From an uncultured Eubacterium sp. (GTDB taxonomy: Bacteria > Bacillota > Clostridia > Oscillospirales > Acutalibacteraceae), in NCBI GenBank assembly GCA_902462495.1, contig CABQCC010000079.1:1-6564 (forward strand): a stretch of DNA of 6,564 nt, written 5' to 3'. Of this stretch, positions 1 through 6,433 are shown in pieces; positions within the stretch are counted from its first letter, which is position 1, and each line of letters starts with the position of its first letter. Below the pieces are notes generated by a model. It was given only the letters and a program-made list of their open reading frames with translations. It was not told where the DNA came from and made no database searches. Position numbers and translations under genes: made by a program.

Positions 1-744
1 GTTGATGCCGATTACAGCCAGATTGCAAAGACCCGATGCCAAAATCGCAACCGTGTCGTTGGTTGATGTGTCGCCGTCTACGGACAACATATTGAAACTG
101 TCTTTGACAACTTCAAGAAGCGATTTCTTGAGCATTTCTGCTGATATGTCGGCGTCCGTTGTGATGAACGAAAGCATTGTTGCCATATTAGGATGAATCA
201 TACCGCTTCCTTTTGAAATTGCTCCGATATGGCAGGTTTTGCCTCCGAGTGTAAATTCGCAGGCAAATTCTTTTTTTACGGTGTCGGTGGTCATTATTGC
301 ATTTGCCGTTGAGTCGGAGCCGTTTTTGTTAAGACCCGAAACGAGTTCGCCGATTCCGCTTTCGACAAAACTCAAATCAAGCGGTTGACCGATGACGCCG
401 GTGGAGGCAACGATTACATCGCTGCTTGAAATTCCAAGAGCGTCCGCAGCAATTTTGCACATTCCCTCCGCTTTTTCTATGCCGTCCGCATTGCAGGTGT
501 TTGCAATTCCGCTGTTGCAGATAACGGCTCTTGCTTTGCCGTCACTTATGTTCTTTCGTGTGACGGTTATCGGAGCTCCGCAAACAAGATTTTGTGTGTA
601 AACTGCCGCAGTATCACACTCTTTTTCGCAAAAAATAAGTGCAAGGTCTTTCTTGTCTTTGTTTTTGCGAATACCGCAATGTATCCCGTTTGCGGTGAAA
701 CCCTTTGGTAAGGTAACTCCGCCCTCCATGAATTTTATGTTCAT
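1..744 (-). CDS. argJ: Glutamate N-acetyltransferase / ornithine acetyltransferase ArgJ, 3' end cut by the window
   Basis: ArgJ moves the acetyl group from N-acetylornithine to glutamate in the cytoplasm, recycling acetyl in arginine synthesis; some members also use acetyl-CoA, and the sequence does not tell which type this is. The first 248 residues are present and in frame to the edge; the family is usually about 400 residues, so roughly 150 are missing. Translation shows the STGVIG segment (residues 114-119), the KGSGMIHPNMATML self-cleavage region (178-191) with Thr189 as the expected nucleophile and new N-terminus of the beta chain, and DGDTSTND (223-230). The alpha chain would therefore be residues 1-188. 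The start has a GGAAGG ribosome site at 753-758, eight bases upstream. It lies 16 bases after argC and is the fourth gene of the operon. Identity is very secure; the open end is only the window limit. Confidence 0.96.
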   Translation of the reverse strand, partial: MNIKFMEGGVTLPKGFTANGIHCGIRKNKDKKDLALIFCEKECDTAAVYTQNLVCGAPITVTRKNISDGKARAVICNSGIANTCNADGIEKAEGMCKIAADALGISSSDVIVASTGVIGQPLDLSFVESGIGELVSGLNKNGSDSTANAIMTTDTVKKEFACEFTLGGKTCHIGAISKGSGMIHPNMATMLSFITTDADISAEMLKKSLLEVVKDSFNMLSVDGDTSTNDTVAILASGLCNLAVIGIN

Positions 745-760
745 TAGTTTGTCCTTCCGT

Positions 761-1693
761 TTATAATTCTAAGCCGTATTCGGGTGGCAAGCCCATAACG
801 ATGTTCATACATTCAAGCGCCGCCCCCGATGCACCTTTTCCGAGATTGTCGTAAAGGGCGGTAAGAAGTATTCTGTCGCCGTTTCCTGCTACGGAAATGT
901 CCATGCTGTCAAGTTCCGATTTTGAATTTGACGCTATAAATCCGCCATTGTCTATTGAGTCTTTATACTTGACTATCGGTGAATTGTATTTTGAACGGTA
1001 AACCGACTTTATGTCCTCAACCGTTTTTCCGTTGTTGAGCTGTGTTTTGAATATCGGTACGGTCACAAGCATACCGCTGTAGAAATCACATATGTACGGA
1101 CAAAATATCGGAGTGACAGAAAGTCCGCTTATTTTTTGCATTTCCTTTAGATGCTTGTGTTCCTGAGTCAGAGCGTATTCTCTCGGCGCACACAGTTCAG
1201 GCGGTTTTTCGTCACTTTCGTAAAGTGCTATGCCTTTTTTGCCTGCTCCGCTATATCCCGACATGGCGTGACAGAAAAAGTTTTGGTCGGGAGATATAAT
1301 GTTGTTGTCAATTAACGGCTTCACAAGTGCAATGAAACCGCTTGCGTAGCATCCCGGCGAAGCAATACGCTTTGCCGAGGCAATTTTTTCAAATCCGTCA
1401 TCAAAAAGTTCAGGAAAGCCGTATATCCAACCGTCACTTGTTCTGTGAGCCGTGGAGTTGTCAATAATGACCGTGTCGCTGTCGGCAACAAGCTCTGCCG
1501 CTTCAACAGACGCCGCATCGGGCAGACAGAGAAAAGCTATGTCGGCACTGCAAAGAGCATCTTTTCTTGCATTGATGTCTTTGCGAAGCTCGTTTGGCAG
1601 AGTTATAAGCTCAATGTCGTTTCGCTTTTTCAGGCGGTCAAATATTTTAAGTCCCGTAGTGCCTTGACTGCCGTCTATAAATACCTTTGTCAT
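761..1693 (-). CDS. argC: N-acetyl-gamma-glutamyl-phosphate reductase, type 2 family
   Basis: ArgC reduces N-acetylglutamyl phosphate to the semialdehyde with NADPH, the third step of arginine synthesis, in the cytoplasm. The 310-residue protein begins MTKVFIDGSQGTTGL, a nucleotide-binding glycine motif (residues 8-14), has the catalytic cysteine in ASPGCYASGF (Cys115), a histidine-rich EHKHLKEM (178-185) likely to hold the acid/base histidine, and ends with NLGKGASGAA (283-292). Length and the FIDGxxGTTGL start fit the short type 2 ArgC family and not the longer type 1 form of Bacillus subtilis and E. coli. I chose the start at 1693 because the family motif begins there, an AAAGGAA ribosome site lies eight bases upstream, and the ATG overlaps the argH stop as ATGA. 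An in-frame ATG at 1789 would add 32 residues of unrelated sequence and is unlikely. Confidence 0.95.
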   Translation of the reverse strand: MTKVFIDGSQGTTGLKIFDRLKKRNDIELITLPNELRKDINARKDALCSADIAFLCLPDAASVEAAELVADSDTVIIDNSTAHRTSDGWIYGFPELFDDGFEKIASAKRIASPGCYASGFIALVKPLIDNNIISPDQNFFCHAMSGYSGAGKKGIALYESDEKPPELCAPREYALTQEHKHLKEMQKISGLSVTPIFCPYICDFYSGMLVTVPIFKTQLNNGKTVEDIKSVYRSKYNSPIVKYKDSIDNGGFIASNSKSELDSMDISVAGNGDRILLTALYDNLGKGASGAALECMNIVMGLPPEYGLEL

Positions 1694-3072
1694 ATGTTTT
1701 GTTCCTTTATTAACGCTTCGATTCTTTCTGCCTGTTTCAGCACATTTTGCGGTGCGGGACCGCCAAAAGAAGTTCTGCCGTTTACGCATTTGTCAAGGTT
1801 GATTGCTTCGTAAACGCCGTCGTCAAACAGGTCGCAGATTTTTTTGTATTCCTCCAAAGGGAGAGTTTCAAGCGTCAGTCCTTTTTTGATACAAAGTGCC
1901 ACAATTTCGCCTGTCGCTTTGTATGCGTCACGAAACGGCAAACCTTTGCCGACAAGAAAATCGGCACAATCGGTGGCGTTGATGAATCCTCCTGCCGCCG
2001 CTTTGCGCATATTTTCGGGAATGGCTGTCATTGTTTCAAGCATCGGAATGAAAGTTGTGAGGCAAATTTTTGCCGTGTCAAAGGCGTCAAATATAGCTTC
2101 TTTGTCCTCCTGCATATCTTTGTTGTAGGCAAGAGGCAAGCCTTTCATCATTGTCAGCAGAGTTGTCAAATCTCCGAAAACACGACCCGATTTGCCACGG
2201 ATAAGTTCGGTTATGTCGGGGTTTTTCTTTTGTGGCATTATTGAAGAACCTGTTGAAAATGCGTCATCAAGTTCAACAAATTTGAATTCCCAAGAGCACC
2301 AGAGGATTATCTCCTCGGAAAAACGGGATAGATGAACCATGAGTATTGACAGCACCGAAGCAAGCTCCATACAAAAATCTCTGTCGGATACACCGTCAAG
2401 TGAGTTCGGCATAGGAGCGGTAAAACCGAGCGCTTTTGATGTCATATTTCTGTCAATGTTGTATGTTGTTCCTGCAAGTGCGCAAGAACCGAGAGGGCAG
2501 TAGTTCATTCTTGCTTTCGCATCTGCCAAACGCTCGCAGTCACGAAGCAACATTTCGGCATATGCCAAAAGATGATGTCCAAAGGTTATCGGTTGTGCTC
2601 TTTGCATATGGGTGTAGCCCGGCATAACCGCATTCGAGTATTCTTTTGCTTTTTTGCAAATCACATCTATCAAATTTGTCACAAGTTCATACACGCTGTC
2701 ACATTCGTGGCGAAGATAAAGTCTTATGTCGAGTGCCACTTGGTCGTTTCTGCTTCGTGCCGTGTGAAGCCTTTTGCCTGCCGAGCCGATACGATTTGTC
2801 AATTCGCCCTCAACAAAGGTGTGTATGTCCTCTGAGTTAGGGTCGATTTCCAATGTTCCGTTTTCGATTTCGGCTTTGATTGCGTTTAGCCCATCAACGA
2901 TTTTTGCAAGGTCGTCGGGGGATATTATTTCTTGTGTGCAAAGCATGGTTGCGTGTGCGATGCTTCCGTCTATATCCTCCTTGTACATTCTGCTGTCAAA
3001 CGCTATTGATGAGTTGAAGTCGTTTGTTTTTGGGTCTAAAGCTTTTTGAAATCGTCCCTGCCAAAGTTGCAT
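1690..3072 (-). CDS. argH: Argininosuccinate lyase
   Basis: ArgH splits argininosuccinate into arginine and fumarate, the final step of the pathway, as a cytoplasmic homotetramer of the fumarase/aspartase superfamily. The 460-residue length is typical. The three conserved regions are all present: HTARSRNDQ (residues 103-111), GYTHMQRAQP (152-161, His155 expected in catalysis) and the flexible signature loop GSSIMPQKKNPD (275-286) carrying the catalytic serine. The C-terminal GRTSFGGPAPQNV (432-444) is also characteristic. The N-terminal LWQGRF is the usual family start. The ATG has an AGGAGT ribosome site at 3079-3084, six bases upstream. It lies 46 bases after argG and its stop overlaps the argC start by four bases, so it is the second gene of the operon. 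No missing residues or frame breaks are visible. Confidence 0.97.
   Translation of the reverse strand: MQLWQGRFQKALDPKTNDFNSSIAFDSRMYKEDIDGSIAHATMLCTQEIISPDDLAKIVDGLNAIKAEIENGTLEIDPNSEDIHTFVEGELTNRIGSAGKRLHTARSRNDQVALDIRLYLRHECDSVYELVTNLIDVICKKAKEYSNAVMPGYTHMQRAQPITFGHHLLAYAEMLLRDCERLADAKARMNYCPLGSCALAGTTYNIDRNMTSKALGFTAPMPNSLDGVSDRDFCMELASVLSILMVHLSRFSEEIILWCSWEFKFVELDDAFSTGSSIMPQKKNPDITELIRGKSGRVFGDLTTLLTMMKGLPLAYNKDMQEDKEAIFDAFDTAKICLTTFIPMLETMTAIPENMRKAAAGGFINATDCADFLVGKGLPFRDAYKATGEIVALCIKKGLTLETLPLEEYKKICDLFDDGVYEAINLDKCVNGRTSFGGPAPQNVLKQAERIEALIKEQNI
1702..1708 (-). promoter_or_regulatory. Ribosome binding site that fixes the argC start
   Basis: On the minus strand this reads AAAGGAA, eight bases before the ATG at 1693. 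It lies inside the end of argH and supports the internal start over the upstream in-frame ATG at 1789. With the ATGA stop/start overlap, argC translation is probably coupled to that of argH. Confidence 0.75.
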
Positions 3073-3103
3073 TTTTTTACTCCTGTGTTTGTGCTAAAGT
3101 GTT

Positions 3104-3133
3104 GTTTGTTATTATTTGTTATTGTTTGTTTCT
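3104..3133. repeat. Three tandem 10-base units spanning the argG stop codon
   Basis: On the plus strand the units read GTTTGTTATT (3104-3113), ATTTGTTATT (3114-3123) and GTTTGTTTCT (3124-3133), with one and two changes from the first. The repeat encodes the last residues of ArgG and its stop, then continues into the argG-argH gap. The transcript here would be A- and C-rich with little structure. It may be low-complexity spacer with no function. Confidence 0.6.
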
Positions 3134-4357
3134 TTCGTTGTCAAGCAAAGCTTTTACTTTAATCGGAAGTCCGAAAAGATTGATAAATCCGCTTGCGTCC
3201 GTTTGGTCGTATGCTCCTCCGTCATCGCCGAATGAGGCAACATTTTCGTCATAAAGTGTGTACGGAGAGGTTACGCCTGCGTTGATGATGTTGCCCTTAT
3301 AAAGCTTTAACTTTACATCGCCTGTTACGGTTTGCTGAGTGTTGTCAACAAATGCCGAAAGTGCTTCACGCAGAGGTGTAAACCACTTGCCGTCATATAC
3401 AAGCTCGCCGTATTTTTCGGCAACAAGCTTTTTGTAGTGAGATGTGTCACGGTCAAGAGTTATCATTTCAAGAAGTTCGTGAGCTTTGTAGAGAATAGCA
3501 CCGCCCGGTGTTTCATATACACCACGGGATTTCATACCTACAAGACGGTTTTCTACAATGTCAAGAAGTCCGATGCCGTTTGCACCGCCGATTGCATTGA
3601 GTTTTTCAACAAGAGAAAGTGCGTTAAGTTCTTCACCGTCAATTGCGGTAGGAACGCCCTTTTCAAAATGAATTGTGATGTAGGTCGGCTCGTTCGGTGC
3701 TTTTTCGGGTGAAATTCCGAGTTCCAAAAATCCATCATTGTTGTACTGCGGTTCGTTTGCGGGATTTTCAAGGTCGAGTCCTTCGTGTGAAAGGTGCCAA
3801 ACATTTTTGTCTTTTGAATAATTTGTTTCACGGTTGATTTTGAGAGGAATGTTGTGCGCTTCGGCATAGTCGATTTCCTCATCACGGGATTTGATGTCCC
3901 ACTCACGCCACGGAGCAATGATTTCCATTTCAGGGGCTAATGCTTTGAGCGAAAGTTCAAAACGAACTTGGTCGTTGCCTTTTCCTGTACAGCCGTGGCA
4001 AATTGCGTCTGCTCCCTCTTTCTTTGCAATGTCGGCAAGTCCTTTTGCAATGCAAGGACGAGCGTGAGATGTGCCGAGGAGATATTCCTCGTATTCTGCA
4101 CCTGCTTTAAGGCAAGGCCAAATATAATTTTCTATGTAGTCCTTTTTTAAATCGAGAACATAGAGCTTTGATGCGCCTGTTTTCAATGCCTTTTCTTCAA
4201 GTCCGTCAAGCTCGGTGCCCTGTCCGACATCACCCGATACCGCAATTACTTCGCAATTGTTGTAGTTTTCTTTGAGCCATGGAATAATGATTGATGTATC
4301 AAGTCCGCCGGAATAGGCGAGAACAACCTTCTTGATGTCTTTCTTGTCCTTTTTCAT
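3119..4357 (-). CDS. argG: Argininosuccinate synthase
   Basis: ArgG joins citrulline and aspartate using ATP (giving AMP and pyrophosphate) to make argininosuccinate, the penultimate step of arginine synthesis, in the cytoplasm. The 412-residue protein has the N-type ATP pyrophosphatase P-loop AYSGGLDTS (residues 14-22), the YLLGTSHARP segment (92-101) and the HGCTGKGNDQVRF substrate/ATP site (121-133); length and motif spacing match the family. A short lysine-rich N-terminus (MKKDKKDIKK) precedes the first beta strand. The start has a full AGGAGGT ribosome site (4364-4370) six bases upstream, the strongest in the operon. It is the first gene of the arg operon, with a good promoter at 4408-4436 and candidate ArgR sites beyond it, so repression by arginine is plausible. 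The last codons lie in a 10-base tandem repeat. Confidence 0.97.
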   Translation of the reverse strand: MKKDKKDIKKVVLAYSGGLDTSIIIPWLKENYNNCEVIAVSGDVGQGTELDGLEEKALKTGASKLYVLDLKKDYIENYIWPCLKAGAEYEEYLLGTSHARPCIAKGLADIAKKEGADAICHGCTGKGNDQVRFELSLKALAPEMEIIAPWREWDIKSRDEEIDYAEAHNIPLKINRETNYSKDKNVWHLSHEGLDLENPANEPQYNNDGFLELGISPEKAPNEPTYITIHFEKGVPTAIDGEELNALSLVEKLNAIGGANGIGLLDIVENRLVGMKSRGVYETPGGAILYKAHELLEMITLDRDTSHYKKLVAEKYGELVYDGKWFTPLREALSAFVDNTQQTVTGDVKLKLYKGNIINAGVTSPYTLYDENVASFGDDGGAYDQTDASGFINLFGLPIKVKALLDNERNKQ

Positions 4358-4375
4358 AATATTACCTCCTGTTAC

Positions 4376-4392
4376 AGACGAAAGCCTCGTCT
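4376..4392 (-). promoter_or_regulatory. Small hairpin in the predicted argG leader
   Basis: AGACGA (4376-4381) and TCGTCT (4387-4392) form a perfect 6-bp inverted repeat around a 5-base loop. It falls between the predicted transcription start (about 4401) and the AGGAGGT ribosome site, ending five bases before it. It could stabilise the transcript end or affect ribosome loading. There is no U-run after it, so it is not a terminator. Confidence 0.45.
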
Positions 4393-4407
4393 TTTGCTTA
4401 TGGGGAA

Positions 4408-4436
4408 ATTATACATCCACTTGATACAAAAATCAA
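4408..4436 (-). promoter_or_regulatory. Sigma-A-type promoter for the arg operon
   Basis: Read on the minus strand there is a TTGATT -35 box (4436-4431), a 17-base spacer and a perfect TATAAT -10 box (4413-4408). Transcription would begin near 4401, leaving a leader of about 44 bases before argG. The -35 box lies within a 6-bp inverted repeat, CTTGAT (4420-4425) and ATCAAG (4432-4437), a further possible protein site. Both hexamers and spacing are good, but the start point is inferred. Confidence 0.8.
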
Positions 4437-4442
4437 GAGTTT

Positions 4443-4460
4443 TTTGCATAATTATTCGTA
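4443..4460. promoter_or_regulatory. Candidate ArgR/AhrC box, site 1
   Basis: The core at 4445-4458, TGCATAATTATTCG, matches 12 of 14 positions of the known ARG-box core TGAATAWWWATTCA, including the near-palindromic AT centre. It lies just upstream of the argG -35 box. The match was judged by eye in AT-rich DNA, so chance resemblance is possible. Confidence 0.5.
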
Positions 4461-4486
4461 AAATTTGCGTATTTGTAGGATTTTAC

Positions 4487-4500
4487 AACATATTTATACA
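4487..4500. promoter_or_regulatory. Candidate ArgR/AhrC box, site 2 (weak)
   Basis: On the minus strand TGTATAAATATGTT matches 10 of 14 positions of the ARG-box core; the left half fits and the right half is poor. Its centre is 42 bases from that of site 1, close to four helical turns. Alone it would not be convincing. Confidence 0.25.
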
Positions 4501-4519
4501 TAAAAAGTGAGTTTTTATG

Positions 4520-4537
4520 CAAAAATAAAAATTCTTT
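4520..4537. promoter_or_regulatory. Candidate ArgR/AhrC box, site 3
   Basis: This 18-base stretch contains AATAAAAATTC (4524-4534), identical to the 11-base core of the Bacillus AhrC consensus; over the 14-base core it matches 11 positions. The outer bases do not match. It also overlaps an AT-only inverted repeat, TTTTTAT (4512-4518) and ATAAAAA (4525-4531). It is about 125 bases upstream of the predicted argG transcription start. Confidence 0.35.
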
Positions 4538-4585
4538 TTTGACAGTTTTCATTGATGTGCATTTGTGCCTTTGCATACAAAAGCC

Positions 4586-4614
4586 TTGAAATTGGGATAG
4601 GTGTTTGTTATAAT
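4586..4614 (+). promoter_or_regulatory. Sigma-A-type promoter with extended -10 for obg-mrnC
   Basis: A TTGAAA -35 box (4586-4591), 17-base spacer and perfect TATAAT -10 box (4609-4614) are preceded by TGT (4606-4608), giving the extended TGnTATAAT form. Transcription would start near 4621, leaving a leader of about 91 bases. This is a strong constitutive-looking promoter, as expected for an essential ribosome-assembly gene. Confidence 0.8.
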
Positions 4615-4670
4615 ATAAAAAATATTTGGTATACTGATATCAATATAAATAGTATGAACACAAACTTTGG

Positions 4671-4690
4671 GGTTGTCATAATTGACAGCC
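4671..4690 (+). promoter_or_regulatory. Hairpin in the obg leader
   Basis: GGTTGTCA (4671-4678) and TGACAGCC (4683-4690) can pair over eight positions, one a G-U pair, with a TAAT tetraloop. It lies within the predicted leader and ends 12 bases before the GGTGAT ribosome site (4703-4708). No U-run follows, so it is not a terminator. It could be a translation-control or RNA-processing element, or a protein-binding dyad in the DNA. Confidence 0.5.
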
Positions 4691-4711
4691 CATTATTAAA
4701 ATGGTGATAAT

Positions 4712-5986
4712 ATGTTTGTAGATATTGCGAAAATAAAAATTAAAGGCGGCGACGGCGGTGCCGGTGCGGTTGCCTTTCACAGAGAAAAATATGTTGCGGC
4801 AGGCGGTCCTGACGGCGGTGACGGCGGAAAGGGCGGAGATGTTGTTTTTGTAGTTGACGACAATCTTGCAACTCTTGCCGATTTCAGATATAAGCGCAAG
4901 TATTCCGCACCGAACGGCGAGGGCGGAAAAGGCGGTCGTTGCAACGGCAAAAAAGGTCAAGACCTCGAAATCAAAGTGCCTCGTGGCACAATCATCCGTG
5001 AAGCGAACAGCAAGGCTGTTATGGCGGATATGAGCAAAACGGAGCGTTTTGTTGCCGCAAAGGGCGGAAAAGGCGGATGGGGCAATATGCACTTTGCAAC
5101 TTCAACCCGTCAAGTTCCTCGTTTTGCAAAGCCGGGTGTTCCGGGCGAGGAGTGGGAAGTCAGCCTTGAACTTAAACTTCTTGCGGATGTCGGTCTTGTC
5201 GGTTATCCGTCAGTCGGCAAAAGCAGTCTTATTTCCGTTGTTTCACAGGCAAAGCCGAAAATCGGCGATTACCACTTCACAACTCTTGTGCCGAATCTCG
5301 GCGTTGTAAGTATGGGTGAGGGCAACAGTTTTGTTCTTGCGGACATTCCGGGACTTATTGAGGGTGCAAGCGAGGGCGTTGGCTTGGGTCATCAGTTCTT
5401 GCGTCATGTTGAGCGTTGCAGAATGTTGATTCACATTGTTGATGTCAGCGGCAGCGAGGGCAGAAATCCGATTGATGATTTTGAAAAAATCAACGAGGAA
5501 CTCAAAAAATTCAATCCCGACCTTGCCGAGCGTCCTATGATTGTTGCAGGCAACAAGATTGATATGGCAGAGCCTGAACAGATTGAAGAATTCAAAAAAT
5601 ATGTCAACGACAAGGGCTATGATTATTACTCAATTTGTGCGCCGATTATGGAGGGCACAAAGGAATTGATGAATGTCACTTGGAATATGCTCAAGGAGCT
5701 TCCGCCGATTAAGGAATACGAGGTTGAGGAAATTCCGCTTGAGTCACTCATTCCGGAGGATGACAACAGCTTTAAGATTACTCAAGAGGACGAGGGCTAC
5801 TATCTTGTTGAAGCAAAATGGTTTCCAAGAGTTCTCAAGGGTATTGATGTTACCGACTACGAGGCACTTCAGTATATGCAAAGAGTGCTTGAAAAAAGTG
5901 GCGTGTTTGACGCATTAAGAGAGAAAGGGATTCAAGAGGGCGATATTGTCAGCCTTTATGATATTGAATTCGAGTATATTCCGTAA
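4712..5986 (+). CDS. obg: Obg/CgtA-family ribosome-assembly GTPase
   Basis: Obg is an essential GTPase that binds the 50S ribosomal precursor and links late assembly to the GTP/ppGpp state. The 424 residues show the full three-domain layout: the glycine-rich Obg fold (about 1-158, with repeated GGDGG/GGKGG turns), the G domain (about 159-330) and the C-terminal OCT domain (about 345-424). GTPase motifs are intact: G1 GYPSVGKSS (164-172), switch I FTTLVPN (189-195), G3 DIPGLIEGA (211-219), G4 NKID (281-284) and a G5-like SICA (307-310). The start is supported by GGTGAT (4703-4708), which matches the anti-Shine-Dalgarno complement in register. It has its own promoter and leads mrnC, whose start overlaps its stop by one base. 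No L21/L27 genes precede it, unlike the common rplU-rpmA-obg arrangement. Confidence 0.97.
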   Translation: MFVDIAKIKIKGGDGGAGAVAFHREKYVAAGGPDGGDGGKGGDVVFVVDDNLATLADFRYKRKYSAPNGEGGKGGRCNGKKGQDLEIKVPRGTIIREANSKAVMADMSKTERFVAAKGGKGGWGNMHFATSTRQVPRFAKPGVPGEEWEVSLELKLLADVGLVGYPSVGKSSLISVVSQAKPKIGDYHFTTLVPNLGVVSMGEGNSFVLADIPGLIEGASEGVGLGHQFLRHVERCRMLIHIVDVSGSEGRNPIDDFEKINEELKKFNPDLAERPMIVAGNKIDMAEPEQIEEFKKYVNDKGYDYYSICAPIMEGTKELMNVTWNMLKELPPIKEYEVEEIPLESLIPEDDNSFKITQEDEGYYLVEAKWFPRVLKGIDVTDYEALQYMQRVLEKSGVFDALREKGIQEGDIVSLYDIEFEYIP

Positions 5987-6372
5987 TGAGATTTACAGAC
6001 AAAGAAGCACATCCAAACGAACTCAGTCCGCTTAATCTTGCGTTTATCGGCGACTGCATTTATGAAATGCTTGTGCGTGAAACCTTGGTGCTTGATGCAA
6101 ACCGTCCCGTAAATGATTTGCACAAGGAAAGCGTAAAATATGTGTCGGCAAAGGCTCAAACTTTGGCTTATGACAAAATCAAGGATGTTCTCACCGAGCA
6201 GGAAACCGCAGTGTATAAGCGTGGCAGAAATGCCAAGGTGGGGCATAATCCAAAATCTGCAAGTCAGGGAGAGTACCACATCGCAACAGGTGTTGAGGCT
6301 CTTTTTGGGTATTTGTATCTCACCGAGCAGGACGACAGAATTAAAGAACTGTTTGGAATAATAACAGAATAA
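5986..6372 (+). CDS. mrnC: Mini-ribonuclease III (23S rRNA maturation)
   Basis: MrnC is a small dimeric endonuclease with an RNase III catalytic domain but no double-stranded-RNA-binding domain; in Bacillus subtilis it trims both ends of 23S rRNA within the 50S particle. The 128-residue protein fits. It shows LAFIGDCIYEMLVR (residues 18-31) with the catalytic-site aspartate at Asp23, the same number as in B. subtilis, then RGRNAK (79-84) and a C-terminal block SASQGEYHIATGVEALFGYL (91-110) with the second acidic group around Glu104. The ATG shares its A with the obg stop (TAATG), and there is no good ribosome site of its own, so translation is probably coupled to obg. B. subtilis instead keeps mrnC after cysS. 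A terminator follows 16 bases later. Confidence 0.93.
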   Translation: MRFTDKEAHPNELSPLNLAFIGDCIYEMLVRETLVLDANRPVNDLHKESVKYVSAKAQTLAYDKIKDVLTEQETAVYKRGRNAKVGHNPKSASQGEYHIATGVEALFGYLYLTEQDDRIKELFGIITE

Positions 6373-6388
6373 AAAACATTTTAATAAG

Positions 6389-6433
6389 AATAACCGTTCA
6401 TGTGTTCCCGTAATACAGGGCGGTTATTTTTTT
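6389..6433 (+). terminator. Probable intrinsic terminator after mrnC
   Basis: AATAACCG (6389-6396) pairs perfectly with CGGTTATT (6421-6428), and the second arm runs into seven T residues (6427-6433). The 24-base loop can fold further, with CCC (6407-6409) against GGG (6418-6420). The stem has only three G-C pairs and the loop is large, so efficiency is uncertain, but the position just after the last gene supports it. The opposite strand has a weaker T-rich tail, so two-way termination is possible. Confidence 0.7.

Noticed and set aside
1694..1789. In-frame extension of argC to an upstream ATG at 1789
   Set aside because: The 32 extra residues lie inside argH, do not resemble the ArgC family start, and the ATGA overlap with a good ribosome site marks 1693 as the start.
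1747..2244. 165-codon plus-strand open frame opposite argH
   Set aside because: It is antisense to a well-conserved gene, cysteine- and phenylalanine-rich, and has no recognisable motif: a shadow frame.
3332..3712. 126-codon plus-strand open frame opposite argG
   Set aside because: Antisense to conserved argG, with biased composition and no clear ribosome site.
3553..3918. 121-codon minus-strand frame overlapping argG in another frame
   Set aside because: It overlaps intact argG on the same strand and shows low-complexity Thr/Lys/Ser-rich sequence typical of a shifted frame.
4539..4567. Perfect TTGACA at 4539-4544 as a second plus-strand promoter
   Set aside because: At 17- or 18-base spacing the -10 position reads TTTGTG or TTGTGC, which is not usable; the 4586-4614 promoter is far better.
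4676..5092. 138-codon minus-strand open frame opposite the start of obg
   Set aside because: It arises from the glycine-codon-rich Obg fold read backwards (Ala/Thr/Phe-rich) and would run into the obg promoter leader; no support as a gene.
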